Source: Acidisoma sp. L85 (GTDB taxonomy: Bacteria > Pseudomonadota > Alphaproteobacteria > Acetobacterales > Acetobacteraceae). Taken from it: a DNA stretch of 64,000 nucleotides. A program made the translations under genes and the position numbers. Every line of letters begins with the position of its first letter. Position 1 is the stretch's first letter. The stretch spans positions 174,112 to 238,111 of the forward strand of contig NZ_LMUQ01000061.1 of the NCBI RefSeq assembly GCF_009765865.1, given 5' to 3'. Below are positions 26,100 through 36,388 of this stretch, in pieces. The notes under the pieces are model-generated. The model searched no databases. It saw only the letters and a program-made list of their open reading frames with translations, and was not told the origin of the DNA.

Positions 26100-28400
26100 T
26101 CAGCCCTTCGCGCGCTCGACCTGATTGATGCCGCCGGTCGCGCGCAGCCCGGCGATGACGGTGGAGAGGTGCCGCAGGTCGCGCACCTCCACATCCAGCA
26201 GGATCTCGCAGAAATCCTGCTGCCGGCTGACCACCCGCAGGTTCAAGACCGAACCGTCATGCTTCGTCACGGCATTGGAGATATTGGGCAAAAGGTCGCG
26301 CTCGTTGCTGGCGACGACACTGACGCGGCCGGCGAAAACCTGGCCGCCCTTGGCCTGCGGCGGCAGCGTGTCGTCCCATTCCACATCGATGAAGCGTTCG
26401 GGTGTCGCGGCGAAGCTCTGCAGCTGCGCGCAGTCCCGCGTGTGGATCGTCACGCCGCGGCCTGTCGCCACGATGCCGACGATGGGATCGCCGGGCAGCG
26501 GATGGCAGCAGCCCGCATAGCTCACCACCATGCCCGAGATGATGCCGCGGATCGGCGCGCCGGCTGGCCCCTCGGTCTTGGAACCGCTGCGGCCGGCGGG
26601 CCTCGGCGGCAGGCCCATGCCGGGCAGCATGCGGGGTGCGCGTGCCGTCTCCCGCATCTCGGGATAAGCGGCGTGCACCACATCCTTGGCGCCGATATGG
26701 CCGCTACCGACAGCCACATAGAGATCGTCGATCGACGCCTGCTTGAGCGTCTTCAGCGCCGGGTCCAGCGCCTTCTCCGACCCATCCAGCCCTTCCTGAC
26801 GGAAAGCCTTGGCGAGGGTCGCGCGGCCCTGCTCGCGATTGACGCCGCGCTGCTGCTGGGTGACGAAGCGGCGAATACGGGCGCGCGCCTTGCCGGTGAC
26901 GACAAACCGCTCCCATTGCGGGGACGGCGTGCCGCCCCGCGCCGTCATCACCTCGACCTGATCGCCGTTCTGCAACTCATAGCGCAACGGCATGAGGCGG
27001 CCGTTGATCTTGGCGCCGACACAGGTGTCGCCGACCTGACTATGGACGGCATAGGCGAAATCGACGGAGGTCGCGCCGCGCGGAAGCTGGATCAGCTCGC
27101 CCTTCGGCGTAAAGCAGAAGACCTGGTCGCGATAAAGTTCGAGCTTGGTGTTTTCGAGAAACTCGTCCGCCGCCTGACTGTTGTCGAGGATTTCGAGCAG
27201 ATCCTGAACCCAGCGGAAGCGCTGGATATCGGAGGCCGCGGCATCGTGCTGCTTATAGTGCCAGTGCGCGGCGACGCCTTTCTCGGCGACCTCGTGCATC
27301 TGGAAGGTGCGGATCTGGACTTCGATCTTTTGATTGCGCGGTTCGCGCAGCGTCACGCCGGTATGCAGGCTTTGGTAACCATTGGCCTTGGGCGTCGAAA
27401 TATAGTCCTTGAAGCGGCCTGCGATCACCGGGAAGGCCGAATGCACGGCGCCCAGCGCGACGTAGCAATCATCCCGTGTCGGCACCAGAAGTCGGAAAGC
27501 CATGATGTCCGAAAGCTGCTCATAGGCGACGTTGCGGTGCTGCATCTTCTCCCAGATGGAGAATGGCGATTTCTCGCGGCCCGTCACCTCGATGCCGCTG
27601 ACCCCGGCGGCGAGGCAGACTCGGGTGAGGTCCTGCCGCACCTCCTCGATGACGTCGGCGCCCTGGCCGCGCAGGAAGTTCAGGCGGGCTTGGATGGTGT
27701 CAAAAGCCTCGGGCTCGAGCTGTGCGAAGGCGAGGCTCTGCAACTCGGTCTTGACGGAATCCATGCCGATACGGCCGGCGAGCGGCGCGTAGATCTCCAT
27801 CGTCTCGCGGGCGATGCGCTGGCGGCGCCCGATCTCCAGCACGAAATGCAGCGTGCGCATGTTGTGCAGACGGTCGGCGAGTTTGACGAGGAGAACACGG
27901 ATGTCCCGGCTGAGCGCCAGCACCAGCTTGCGGAAGTTCTCCGCCTGTTTGGTGCGATCCGACTGCAGCTCCAGCCGGGTGAGCTTGGTGACGCCATCGA
28001 CCAGCCCGGCCACGTCGCCGCCGAAGCGGGACTCGACTTCCGCCAGGGTGACCGGGGTGTCCTCGATCACATCATGCAGCAGGCCGGTGATGATGCTGCC
28101 GGAATCGAGCCTGTAGTCGGCGAGGATGCCGGCGACGGCGACCGGGTGGTTGATATAGGGCTCGCCGTTGTCGCGGCGCTGCGGCGCATGGGCGCGCCGC
28201 GCCATCGCATAGGCGTCCTCGATCAGCGCGAGATCGGCATTGGGATCGTAGCTGCGGATCTTGGCTGTAAGCTCGGCCAAGGCCCGCTGATCCTCCGCGG
28301 GGAGGAGGATATCGGCGGCTACTGGGGCACCATCAGGGGAGCGAGCAAGGGCCGGCAGGAGAGGCGTGACTGGTTCGGAAGCGCCTGGTCCGGCCGGCAT
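26100..28400 (-). CDS. spoT: Bifunctional (p)ppGpp synthetase/hydrolase, RSH family
   Basis: 766 residues; makes and degrades the stringent-response alarmone. The HD-domain hydrolase is intact (LLHDVIEDT), followed by the synthetase domain ([20 protein letters not shown]), a TGS domain ([12 protein letters not shown]), and a C-terminal ACT domain. Such single RSH enzymes are called Rel/SpoT in alphaproteobacteria. It is eight bases downstream of rpoZ, matching the usual rpoZ-rsh order. Confidence 0.96.
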   Translation of the reverse strand: MPAGPGASEPVTPLLPALARSPDGAPVAADILLPAEDQRALAELTAKIRSYDPNADLALIEDAYAMARRAHAPQRRDNGEPYINHPVAVAGILADYRLDSGSIITGLLHDVIEDTPVTLAEVESRFGGDVAGLVDGVTKLTRLELQSDRTKQAENFRKLVLALSRDIRVLLVKLADRLHNMRTLHFVLEIGRRQRIARETMEIYAPLAGRIGMDSVKTELQSLAFAQLEPEAFDTIQARLNFLRGQGADVIEEVRQDLTRVCLAAGVSGIEVTGREKSPFSIWEKMQHRNVAYEQLSDIMAFRLLVPTRDDCYVALGAVHSAFPVIAGRFKDYISTPKANGYQSLHTGVTLREPRNQKIEVQIRTFQMHEVAEKGVAAHWHYKQHDAAASDIQRFRWVQDLLEILDNSQAADEFLENTKLELYRDQVFCFTPKGELIQLPRGATSVDFAYAVHSQVGDTCVGAKINGRLMPLRYELQNGDQVEVMTARGGTPSPQWERFVVTGKARARIRRFVTQQQRGVNREQGRATLAKAFRQEGLDGSEKALDPALKTLKQASIDDLYVAVGSGHIGAKDVVHAAYPEMRETARAPRMLPGMGLPPRPAGRSGSKTEGPAGAPIRGIISGMVVSYAGCCHPLPGDPIVGIVATGRGVTIHTRDCAQLQSFAATPERFIDVEWDDTLPPQAKGGQVFAGRVSVVASNERDLLPNISNAVTKHDGSVLNLRVVSRQQDFCEILLDVEVRDLRHLSTVIAGLRATGGINQVERAKG

Positions 28401-28408
28401 GCGTGTCC

Positions 28409-28816
28409 TTAACCCCGGCGGCGGCCGCCGAGTTCGGCCTCGATCGCGGCTTCCATGTCATCGACGCTCAGCGCCTCGCCCTTATCGGCGAGTGCCGCCG
28501 CTTCCTCGTCCGCCGAGACATCCTGCAGGCCGAAGATGTTCTGGTCGGTTGGGATGAGGTCCATGACCTCCTCGTCCGCAGGCTCCGGCTCCGGGGCGCG
28601 GGACAGCGAGCGAATCAGATCGCTCTCGATCCGCTCGAGATCAATGGTGCCCTCGGCAACCTCTCGCAGCGCGACGACGGGGTTCTTATCGTCGTCGCGG
28701 TCGATCGTCAGCTCCTCGCCGCGCGCGATATTGCGCGCCCGCTGAGCTGTCAGCAGCACCAGCTTGAAACGATTCGGCACCTTGACGATGCAGTCTTCCA
28801 CGGTGACGCGCGCCAT
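28409..28816 (-). CDS. rpoZ: RNA polymerase omega subunit
   Basis: 135 residues from ATG 28816. The family signature [20 protein letters not shown] and [10 protein letters not shown] with [16 protein letters not shown] are all present. Omega binds the beta' subunit and helps assemble RNA polymerase. A Glu/Asp-rich, variable tail makes this copy longer than the roughly 90-residue E. coli form, which is common in alphaproteobacteria. Confidence 0.95.
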   Translation of the reverse strand: MARVTVEDCIVKVPNRFKLVLLTAQRARNIARGEELTIDRDDDKNPVVALREVAEGTIDLERIESDLIRSLSRAPEPEPADEEVMDLIPTDQNIFGLQDVSADEEAAALADKGEALSVDDMEAAIEAELGGRRRG

Positions 28817-28937
28817 CCCGCTCACTCTCCGCCATTTTTCGAGTAGAGGACTACCTAGCGTCTGGGATTGCGGGATGCAAGAACCGTGGCGCTTCGGTGA
28901 GGGCATGGCTGGCAGCCAGCCGCGCGTCCAGCGGGCA

Positions 28938-29438
28938 TCAATCCCAATCGGCCAACCGCCGCACGGGTTGGTCGGCAACTTTGGCCAGGAGCGCCTCCAC
29001 CTTTATTCCGAGTAGCGGATGGCGCCAGCCAGGGGCTACATCAGCGAGTGGCCGCAGCACGAAGGCGCGCTGATGGGCACGGGGATGTGGTAGGATGGGG
29101 TCGGGCGCCTGGCGTAGTGTCTCACCCATTGCGATGATATCGAGGTCGAGGCTGCGCGACCCATTCCCTTCGCCGCGTTGCCGCCCGAACCGCGCCTCGA
29201 TTTCGAGCAGGGCCGCAAGCAGCGCGGCCGGGTCGATGTCCCCGGCGAGCCGCAGAACGGCGTTGCGATAGGCCGGCTGTCCGGATGGTGGCTGCGGAGC
29301 GGATTCATATAAGGCGGATGTCGCTTCGATCCGCAGATTGGGCAAGCGTGCAATCTCCGCAGCCGCCGCGCGGAGTGTCACTGAGGGAGGAGAGCCGGAG
29401 GGAGCCGGAAGATTGGCGCCGAGTGCTACAAGGATCAT
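28938..29438 (-). CDS. folK: 6-hydroxymethyl-7,8-dihydropterin pyrophosphokinase
   Basis: 166 residues from ATG 29438. Adds pyrophosphate to the pterin in folate biosynthesis. [11 protein letters not shown] opens the protein and the family signature appears as [10 protein letters not shown], with [14 protein letters not shown] near the end. About 120 bases separate it from rpoZ downstream, the usual alphaproteobacterial neighbour. Confidence 0.93.
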   Translation of the reverse strand: MILVALGANLPAPSGSPPSVTLRAAAAEIARLPNLRIEATSALYESAPQPPSGQPAYRNAVLRLAGDIDPAALLAALLEIEARFGRQRGEGNGSRSLDLDIIAMGETLRQAPDPILPHPRAHQRAFVLRPLADVAPGWRHPLLGIKVEALLAKVADQPVRRLADWD

Positions 29439-29603
29439 GCCATTGCGTGGCGTAACGGGATGACGAGTGCAAGACTGCATCATCTGAATTGGTCAAGACG
29501 GCTGCTGACCAAACTGATGATCGCCTCGTTCATAATTCTTGCATCTAACGGGGCTACAAAACTTGATTATTAAGCTCAATTTTGGCACCCTGTAGTCAGG
29601 GCT

Positions 29604-29636
29604 TGCAACTTAAAGTTGTAGCGACATGATTATGTC
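29604..29636 (+). promoter_or_regulatory. AT-rich promoter-like region with two short palindromes
   Basis: TTGCAA (29604-29609) and GATTAT (29628-29633) are spaced 18 bases and could serve as -35 and -10 elements. CAACTT-A-AAGTTG (29606-29618) and GACAT-GATT-ATGTC (29623-29636) overlap them, so a dimeric regulator could bind. The next gene begins at 29697. Confidence 0.45.
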
Positions 29637-29696
29637 ACCGACTAATCGGCGTTGTGTTTCTCAAGCCTTACGATTTGTTCATCGAGGTGTCCGCGA

Positions 29697-30296
29697 ATGC
29701 TTTTCCCCAACCATGAGCGGACTGTCTTATTCATAGATGGTGCTAAACTCTACGTCGCGTCACGCCACCTTGGCTTTGACGTCGACTATCGTTCACTTCT
29801 AGAATATTTCAGAAGCCGAACCAATGTTATCCGCGCGTATTACTATTCGGCAATGATCGATAGCGACGAATATTCGCCGCTTAAGCCACTGACCGACTAT
29901 CTCGCCTATAACGGGTATTCGCTCGTCACGAAGACGGTGCGGGAATACACGGATCCATCCGGGAAGCGGCGGGTCAAAGGCAATATGGACGTCGAACTGG
30001 CGGTCGATATGCTTGAGCTGTCGCCGCATATCGAACACGCGGTGCTGTTCTCGGGCGATGCCGATTTCCGCCGTGTCGTCGAGGCCGTGCAGCGTCATGG
30101 GGTGCGCGTCACCGTAATCTCCTCGGTGAAGAGCAATCCGCCGATGATCGCGGACGAACTTCGCCGGCAGGCCGACCAGTTCCTCGATCTCGCGGACCTG
30201 ATGGAGGATATCGCGCGCAAGGTCAGCGATGTGCGGCCACGCGCCTCCCGTACCGCCGTGGCCGACCTCGTGACGGTGCAGCCCGGCCAGGCGTGA
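29697..30296 (+). CDS. NYN-domain (LabA/DUF88) putative ribonuclease
   Basis: 199 residues. The PIN-like NYN fold is shown by three acidic sites: FIDGAKLY near residue 13, KGNMDVELAVDML near 85, and LFSGDADFRRV near 105. NYN proteins are single-strand nucleases acting on RNA. ATG 29697 has GAGG eight bases upstream. Its TGA stop overlaps the next ATG, so the glycosylase is translated with it. The C terminus is basic, possibly for nucleic-acid contact. Confidence 0.85.
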   Translation: MLFPNHERTVLFIDGAKLYVASRHLGFDVDYRSLLEYFRSRTNVIRAYYYSAMIDSDEYSPLKPLTDYLAYNGYSLVTKTVREYTDPSGKRRVKGNMDVELAVDMLELSPHIEHAVLFSGDADFRRVVEAVQRHGVRVTVISSVKSNPPMIADELRRQADQFLDLADLMEDIARKVSDVRPRASRTAVADLVTVQPGQA

Positions 30297-30964
30297 TGGA
30301 GAAAGACGGGGCGCTGCCCAGCCACGACTGCCCGCTATGCCCTCGCCTCGTCGCCTACCGGCAGGCGAATCGTGCGGCTCATCCTGACTGGTTCAACGGC
30401 CCGGTTTCCGGCTGGGGGCCCCTCGCCGCTCCCCTCGCGATCGTAGGGATGGCGCCGGGGGTCAAGGGTGCGAACCGGACCGGACGGCCCTTCACCGGCG
30501 ATCATGCGGGTATCATCCTCTATGAGACGCTTCTGGAATTCGGCCTGGCACGCGGCCGCTTCGATGCGCGGCCGGATGACGGGTTGGAGCTGACGGGCTG
30601 CCGGATCGTCAATGCCGTGCGCTGCGTGCCGCCGGCCAATCTGCCTACCCCCGCGGAAGCCGCGACCTGCAACCGGTTTCTCACGGTCGAGCTACAGCGG
30701 ATGCCGGGGCTTCGCATTGCGCTTGCCTTGGGGGTGCTGGCTCACGCAGCGGTTTTGCGCGCCTGCGGGATTCCGCAGAGCCGGGTGCGCTTCCAGCATG
30801 GCGCTTTCCACGAACTGCCGGACGGTCTGATCCTCTGCGACAGCTATCATGTGTCCCGATACAACACGAATACCGGGCGACTGACCGTGCCGATGTTCCA
30901 GGATGTCATTCGCAACATCCAGGCGCGGCTCGAACGCGCTTTGCCTCAGGTCGCGAACGCCTAG
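30296..30964 (+). CDS. Uracil-DNA glycosylase, family 5 (UDGb)
   Basis: 222 residues. Removes uracil and other deaminated bases from DNA. Motif A GMAPGVKGANRTGRPFTGD is the UDGb form. Four cysteines for an iron-sulfur cluster are visible (CPLC at the start, one in VRCVPPAN and one in the ATCNRFL helix), and the second loop reads YHVSRYNTNTG. ATG 30296 overlaps the upstream stop in TGATG. It is paired with the NYN gene in one transcript and converges on LpxR. Confidence 0.92.
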   Translation: MEKDGALPSHDCPLCPRLVAYRQANRAAHPDWFNGPVSGWGPLAAPLAIVGMAPGVKGANRTGRPFTGDHAGIILYETLLEFGLARGRFDARPDDGLELTGCRIVNAVRCVPPANLPTPAEAATCNRFLTVELQRMPGLRIALALGVLAHAAVLRACGIPQSRVRFQHGAFHELPDGLILCDSYHVSRYNTNTGRLTVPMFQDVIRNIQARLERALPQVANA

Positions 30965-30969
30965 CGGGA

Positions 30970-30987
30970 CGACCCAGAAGCGGGTCG
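30970..30987. terminator. Hairpin between converging genes
   Basis: CGACCC (30970-30975) pairs with GGGTCG (30982-30987). It lies between the UDG and LpxR stops and could end both transcripts; there is no T-run. Confidence 0.4.
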
Positions 30988-31001
30988 CATCCGCCGCAAG
31001 G

Positions 31002-32066
31002 TCAGAAGCGCGCCGACACGGCGAGTGAGCCGAATTCGAACATGCCGCCTTGCTGGGTGTCGAATTCATGGGTCTGCCAGACCTGGGTGTAGCTGATCTT
31101 CACACCGTGCAGGATGATGGCGAGACCGGCCTCGAACTCGGCCACGAAGGGCTTGGGGTTCACATGGGGACCTTGGCTCGTGAAGGAATTGCCGTCGAGC
31201 AGCGTGTCATAGGCCACGGCCTGACCATCGACGCCGCCGAAGGCATACCAGGTAAGTCCCGGGTTCTGGTTATAGGCGTCGCCGCCCGTCATGCCTGGCA
31301 GGATGCGGGCAACGCCATAGTCCGTGTCCAGCCCCTGGCCGATACGGAAGGTGGCGCCAGCCTCGCCATAGACCCGCTGAGTGCCGACGAAGCCGGTGAT
31401 GTCGGGTAGCATGTCGATGGCCAGGCCCGAGGACGCCACATAAGGCACGTCGACCGGCAGGTTCAGCAGCGGCACGCGATAGGTGCGGTCGATGAAGAGG
31501 TTCACGATGGGACGGTTGTCGAGCTGATAGGCCCAGCCCTTGTTCTGCGCATCGCCGATGATGGTGTGGAAAGCATTCTGCACCAACTGGCCGCCGGCAT
31601 CCGGACCCAGCACCCCGAGCTGCGTGCCGATCTTCGTGCGTGAGATCTCGTCATCCTGGATGAGCTGGCCGGTCACGACCAAGGTCGCGGCATAGGGGCG
31701 GTCGGTCGGATCGGGGGGGCTGATCTGAGTATTGACCGGCGTGAAGATCGATTGGCTGATGTCGATGCTGATGCGCTGCTGGCCGTCGCCGAAAGCGGCA
31801 TGGCCGGCGCGGGCGATGAAATCCGGGAGGTAGCCGGTTGGCCCTGTCCAGCCGATCTGGTCGCCTGCGCTGTAGTAGCGGTCAGTATTGGCGAAGGTGT
31901 CGTTCTCGACCCGTAGCGTGTAGATGCTGCCGTCATCCGCCGGCGGCATCCCCTGCGCCCGCACGGGACTGGCTAGAAGCGTTACCGAGACCAAGGCTGT
32001 CGCGCCACAAAGGCAAAGACCGATCCAGCCCGTGAACCGGGACGCCTCGCGTGGAACATCACTCAT
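31002..32066 (-). CDS. LpxR-like lipid A deacylase / outer-membrane protein (DUF2219)
   Basis: 354 residues with a signal peptide (hydrophobic run, VRA-Q near residue 37). The active-site opening RVENDTFANTDRYYSAG matches the family's Asn-Asp pair and TDR motif; a candidate histidine is in NAFHTIIGD. Members form an outer-membrane beta-barrel that removes the 3'-acyloxyacyl group of lipid A in Salmonella. The C-terminal SARF with a final Phe suits barrel insertion. The catalytic role here is inferred. Confidence 0.78.
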   Translation of the reverse strand: MSDVPREASRFTGWIGLCLCGATALVSVTLLASPVRAQGMPPADDGSIYTLRVENDTFANTDRYYSAGDQIGWTGPTGYLPDFIARAGHAAFGDGQQRISIDISQSIFTPVNTQISPPDPTDRPYAATLVVTGQLIQDDEISRTKIGTQLGVLGPDAGGQLVQNAFHTIIGDAQNKGWAYQLDNRPIVNLFIDRTYRVPLLNLPVDVPYVASSGLAIDMLPDITGFVGTQRVYGEAGATFRIGQGLDTDYGVARILPGMTGGDAYNQNPGLTWYAFGGVDGQAVAYDTLLDGNSFTSQGPHVNPKPFVAEFEAGLAIILHGVKISYTQVWQTHEFDTQQGGMFEFGSLAVSARF

Positions 32067-32131
32067 CGAAAATGCCTCTCTTTAGCGCGGACGCCAGTTC
32101 GCGGCGCAACCCTACGCTTTGTAAGCATTCT

Positions 32132-35100
32132 TTAAGCGGATGAGAAAGTCCTTCCCTGCTCGGTCAGGTCCCGCAAGATGAGATCCGCGGCCTCTGTTTC
32201 CCAAATGCCCTCTATTCCGACGCGGATTTTGCGCCGCCAGTTGGGGCGCTCGCGATCCGTCCCCGGTAAGTTGATGGGCACCGTCTCCGCCGCCAGGTCG
32301 TCGGCCTGGACCAGATCGAGCAGGCAGGGCGTGGCCGCGACGTAGCTGTGTATGGCGGCGTTGAGTGCGGCCGAAAGTGGCGCATCGAGGTCGATCGCTG
32401 CCGGAGCGAGGCCGTTCGCCGCGAGCGCTTCCAGCAATTGCGCCTTCTCGCGGCGCCGTTCGGTCCTTGCCGCCTCAGCGGCCGCGGCGTCGGAAAAGCC
32501 GAGACCCAGCCGCTCGTCGATGTCCTCGCCAGCCCACCAGCCAGCGATCGTCGGCAGGTCGTGGGTCGAGACACAGGCCGCCGCCTGCGCCGGATAGCTT
32601 GACGGTGGCTTGAAATGCTCGCCATCCCGCTCGAACCAGAGGACGCGGTAGGAGAGCACGGATCTCGCGGCCAGGGTTTCGCGAACACCATCCGGCACCG
32701 TGCCGAGATCCTCGCCGACCACGATGCATTCCGCGCGCTGACTTTCGAGCGCGACATTGCCCAGCAGATCGGCGAGCGGAAAAGCCAGGTAGGAACCCTC
32801 CGCCGGCGGGACGCCCTCGGGGATCAGGAAGAGGCGGTTGAGGCCGAGAACGTGGTCGATCCGCAGCGCCCCGGCGTGGCGCATATTGGTCTGCAGCATT
32901 TCGGCGAAGATCGAGTAGCCGTCCGCGGCCCAGGCGAGCGGGTTGGCGGGCGGCAGCATCCAGTTCTGCCCCTCGACGGAGAAGGGATCGGGCGGCGCGC
33001 CCACTGAAACGCCTCGCATGAGCGACTTCTGTTCTGCCCAGGCGGCCGCGCCATCGGGCGAGGTGCCGACCGCGAAATCCCGGTAGAAGCCGATGCTCAG
33101 CCCTTCCCGCTTCGAGACGGCGGCGGCGTCCGCGAGCTGCGCATCGGCGAGCCATTGCAGGAAGCAGGCAAAATCGACCTCGGCCGCGTGGCCACGGACA
33201 AAGTCCCGCACCGCTTCGCTGTCAGGGCGCTGGAGCGCCTCGGGCCAACTGCGCCAGGGGGCGCCTCTCCGCGCCGCCGAGATGGCCTCGAACTGCGCGA
33301 AACAGGCGAGCGAGGCGCCTTGCGCCTGTTTGAAGGCTGCGAATTCAGCTTGGGCCGGATGGTCGTCGCGCAACGCGGCAATAGCGTCGAAGCTGGCGCG
33401 CAGCACAGTCTCCTTTGCGGTCCACACGGTGGGGTAGTCCACCTCGCCGGCCAGCCGCGCCGCCGCGAAGATCGCCGCCTGCTCGGCAAGGGCCGCGCGC
33501 ACCGCCGGGTGGTCCGGCAGATGCGGCAAAGCCGTCACGTCGACGTAGATCGGGTCGAGGAAGCGGCGGTCGGAGGGCGAATAGGGGCTGGTGAGGCTGC
33601 GGTCCGAGCAAAAGAGAACATGCAGCGGATTAAGGCCGACGACCGAGCCGCCTTTCGCCGCCGTGGCGGCGCCGATGCGAGCGAGCGTCGTGAAGTCGCC
33701 GATGCCCTGATCGCCATCGCGCCTCAAGGTATAGAGATGCGCGGCAAGGCCAAAGCGCCGGCCGCCATGCTGCAAAGCCGGGGGCAAGTAGCATTGCGCC
33801 GGTGTGATGGTGAGGTGGCAGGAGATCGGCTCCGGCCCGTCGATCCACATCAGTTGGTGCCGACCGAGCGGCTGCGGCGGTAGTTCGACCGTCCGGATCG
33901 AGGCCTGGCGGCCGTCGGGCGCCGACACCACGCTCAAGGCGCCGGTCTGTGGCGTGACCACGACGCGGTGTCGGCTGCCATCCTCGCGCTGGATCAGCAG
34001 CGCTGCCGCCCGGTCGAGGCGCGCAATCGCCGGGCCTAGGGGAAGCCTGACGGGCCGCCCCTCCTCGGCCACCAGCGTCGCGGGCAGGGCGCGGAGAACC
34101 GTGCGGCGTGAGAGGCTGTGCAGACTGTCCTCGACATCGTCGCGGCTGTCGGCCGGCAGACCCATCGCGGCGAGTAGCTTCCGTTTGGTCGTGTCTGGCA
34201 CTAGATGATTCGTGCCGCTGATGTCCCACCAGTCATGGGTGAGGCCCGCGGCGACGGCGAGTTCGGCAAGACGTTCGGACGTGCTCGCGCTGCTTTCACG
34301 CTTGCGGCTCAGTTCAGCGGGTTCCTCGATGAAGAGGAGAACCGCGCGCGCGGCGACTGGTTGTGTGCCCTCGGCTCCGGCCACCGCCGCGTCCGGTGAT
34401 GCGGTGTCGATCACGCGGCGCCAGGCGAAGCCTTCGCGCGGCGGTGGCAGGACGAGTGTGAAGGCGTTCCAACCGGCGTGAAGTACGACAAGCGCGCGGC
34501 TGGCGGCCGTCTCGTCTTCGGCGGGGCGGTAGAGATCGGCGATGAGCGTGCGATGCTCGGGGTTCTGCCAGTCTTGCAGCCCCATCGGCTGCCCATCCGG
34601 CCGCAGCCAGGCGACGTCGGGGCGGAGGCTGTCATCCACCGCCTCTCCCGTCAGGTGAGCGAGGCTGGTCAGAGCGGGGCAGCCACGGCGGGCGACAACC
34701 AGGCGGCTTACGAAACCGGAGAGGCCTTGGTCATCGGCCGTCCAATCCATCCAGGAGATCGGGTTGTCCTGGGCATAGCCGTTATTATTGCCGCGCTGCG
34801 TGCGTCCGCGCTCGTCCCCCATGGTGAGCATCGGCGTGCCGCGAGACAGCAGCAGCGTCGCCAGGAGGGCGCGGATATCGGCGCCACGGGCGGCGAGGAT
34901 GCCGGCGTCCTCGGTCGGCCCTTCAACGCCGTGATTCCAGGAGTGGTTGTCGGAGGTGCCGTCGCGATTGGCCTCGCCGTTCGCGTCGTTACGCTTGTTC
35001 TCGAAGGAGACCAGGTCTGCGAGCGTGAAACCGTCATGGGCGGTGACGAAGTTGATGCTACGGCTCGGCTGGTGCGGCGCGCTGCCGAAGATGTCGGTGG

Positions 35101-36388
35101 ACCCCGCGAGGCGCGTGGCGGCGGCGCCGAGCAGGCCGCTATCGCCGCGCCAGAAGCGACGGATGTCGTCGCGGAAACGGTCGTTCCATTCGCGCCATGG
35201 TGCGGGGAAGCGGCCGAGCTGGTAGCCGCCGGGTCCGATATCCCAGGGCTCGGCGATCATCCGCAAGCGGCGAAGTTCGGGATCCTGAGCGACAGCCTGC
35301 AGGAAGGCGGAGTTGGGATCGAAGCCGGTAGCCGTGCGCGAAACGGTGGTGGCGAGGTCGAAGCGGAAACCGGCGAGCCCGCAGCGGCGTGCCCAAAGCC
35401 GCAGGGAATCCATCACGAGGCGGAGCACGATCGGCCGGTCCACCGCCAGCGAATTGCCGGTGCCGGTGTCGTTCACCATGCCATCCGGCGCGCGGGGGTC
35501 GAGGCGGTAATAGGTCGCGTGATCCAGCCCACGCAGCGACAGCGTCGGCCCAACGGTGTCGCCTTCACCGGTATGGTTGTAGACGACGTCGAGAATGGCG
35601 GCGACACCCGCTTCGGCAAGGGCGTCGACTGAAGCGCGGATCTCGGCGAAACCGCCAGGGGCGAGGCGCGGATCGGGCGCCATGTAGGTGACGGGGTTGT
35701 AGCCCCAGTAATTGGTGAGGCCGAGCGGCGGGAGATGCCGCTCCTCGATCCAGCCGGAGGCCGGCATGATCTCGACGGCGCTCACACCTAGCCTGCGGAT
35801 GTGGTCTAGGGCCGCAGGTTCCTTCAGAGCGGCGAAAGTGCCGCGCACGTTCTCGGGGATGGACGAATTGAGCTTCGAGAAGCCACGGACATGCATCTCA
35901 TAGACGACCTGGCCCTCCCAGCCGGCGACGGGTGGCGCCAGTTCGGTCGGCGGGGCGGCCGGTTCGATGATGGCCTTGGGCATGAAGGGGGCGCTGTCCA
36001 CCTGGCTCGGCGGGCCACCGGAGGGCGAGCCAGGTGGCCAGTCGAACATGCTCGCATGCAGGACGAGCGACCGGTCGAGCGATGTCGCGTAGGGGTCGAT
36101 GAGCAGCTTCGAGGGGTTGAAGCGGTGGCCCTTCGCCGGCTCAAACGGGCCATACGCCCGCAGGCCATAGCGCGCGCCGATGGCGATGCCGCCGATATGG
36201 CCGTGGAAGACGTTGTCGGTGCGCGCCGGCAAGAGAACGCGCTCGACCTCCTCCTCGCCCTTCTCGTCGAAGAGGCAAAGCTCAATGGCGGTTGCGTTGG
36301 CGGAGAAGACCGCGATGTTGATGCCGTCAGCGTCGAGGGTGACGCCGAGCGGCTCCGGACTGCCGTCCGTTAGGCGACGTTCGGTCAT
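32132..36388 (-). CDS. GlgX-MalQ fusion: glycogen debranching enzyme plus 4-alpha-glucanotransferase
   Basis: 1418 residues, with two complete enzymes in one frame. Residues about 1-690 are GlgX: an N-terminal CBM48-like module, then nucleophile GFRFDLATT, acid [10 protein letters not shown] and [10 protein letters not shown]. Residues about 710-1418 are amylomaltase: DGDQGIGDF, nucleophile RIDHVLGL, acid [10 protein letters not shown] and [11 protein letters not shown]. The join is near 34290. GlgX removes alpha-1,6 branches and MalQ rearranges the released maltodextrins. No stop or frameshift was seen across the join. It overlaps the glgA stop by four bases and is the last gene of the glycogen operon. 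Confidence 0.95.
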   Translation of the reverse strand: MTERRLTDGSPEPLGVTLDADGINIAVFSANATAIELCLFDEKGEEEVERVLLPARTDNVFHGHIGGIAIGARYGLRAYGPFEPAKGHRFNPSKLLIDPYATSLDRSLVLHASMFDWPPGSPSGGPPSQVDSAPFMPKAIIEPAAPPTELAPPVAGWEGQVVYEMHVRGFSKLNSSIPENVRGTFAALKEPAALDHIRRLGVSAVEIMPASGWIEERHLPPLGLTNYWGYNPVTYMAPDPRLAPGGFAEIRASVDALAEAGVAAILDVVYNHTGEGDTVGPTLSLRGLDHATYYRLDPRAPDGMVNDTGTGNSLAVDRPIVLRLVMDSLRLWARRCGLAGFRFDLATTVSRTATGFDPNSAFLQAVAQDPELRRLRMIAEPWDIGPGGYQLGRFPAPWREWNDRFRDDIRRFWRGDSGLLGAAATRLAGSTDIFGSAPHQPSRSINFVTAHDGFTLADLVSFENKRNDANGEANRDGTSDNHSWNHGVEGPTEDAGILAARGADIRALLATLLLSRGTPMLTMGDERGRTQRGNNNGYAQDNPISWMDWTADDQGLSGFVSRLVVARRGCPALTSLAHLTGEAVDDSLRPDVAWLRPDGQPMGLQDWQNPEHRTLIADLYRPAEDETAASRALVVLHAGWNAFTLVLPPPREGFAWRRVIDTASPDAAVAGAEGTQPVAARAVLLFIEEPAELSRKRESSASTSERLAELAVAAGLTHDWWDISGTNHLVPDTTKRKLLAAMGLPADSRDDVEDSLHSLSRRTVLRALPATLVAEEGRPVRLPLGPAIARLDRAAALLIQREDGSRHRVVVTPQTGALSVVSAPDGRQASIRTVELPPQPLGRHQLMWIDGPEPISCHLTITPAQCYLPPALQHGGRRFGLAAHLYTLRRDGDQGIGDFTTLARIGAATAAKGGSVVGLNPLHVLFCSDRSLTSPYSPSDRRFLDPIYVDVTALPHLPDHPAVRAALAEQAAIFAAARLAGEVDYPTVWTAKETVLRASFDAIAALRDDHPAQAEFAAFKQAQGASLACFAQFEAISAARRGAPWRSWPEALQRPDSEAVRDFVRGHAAEVDFACFLQWLADAQLADAAAVSKREGLSIGFYRDFAVGTSPDGAAAWAEQKSLMRGVSVGAPPDPFSVEGQNWMLPPANPLAWAADGYSIFAEMLQTNMRHAGALRIDHVLGLNRLFLIPEGVPPAEGSYLAFPLADLLGNVALESQRAECIVVGEDLGTVPDGVRETLAARSVLSYRVLWFERDGEHFKPPSSYPAQAAACVSTHDLPTIAGWWAGEDIDERLGLGFSDAAAAEAARTERRREKAQLLEALAANGLAPAAIDLDAPLSAALNAAIHSYVAATPCLLDLVQADDLAAETVPINLPGTDRERPNWRRKIRVGIEGIWETEAADLILRDLTEQGRTFSSA

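Noticed and set aside
25812..28412. 866-codon plus-strand open frame opposite spoT
   Set aside because: It mirrors the spoT gene on the other strand, a known by-product of high GC codon use, and its protein is low-complexity Arg/Ala/His with no family features.
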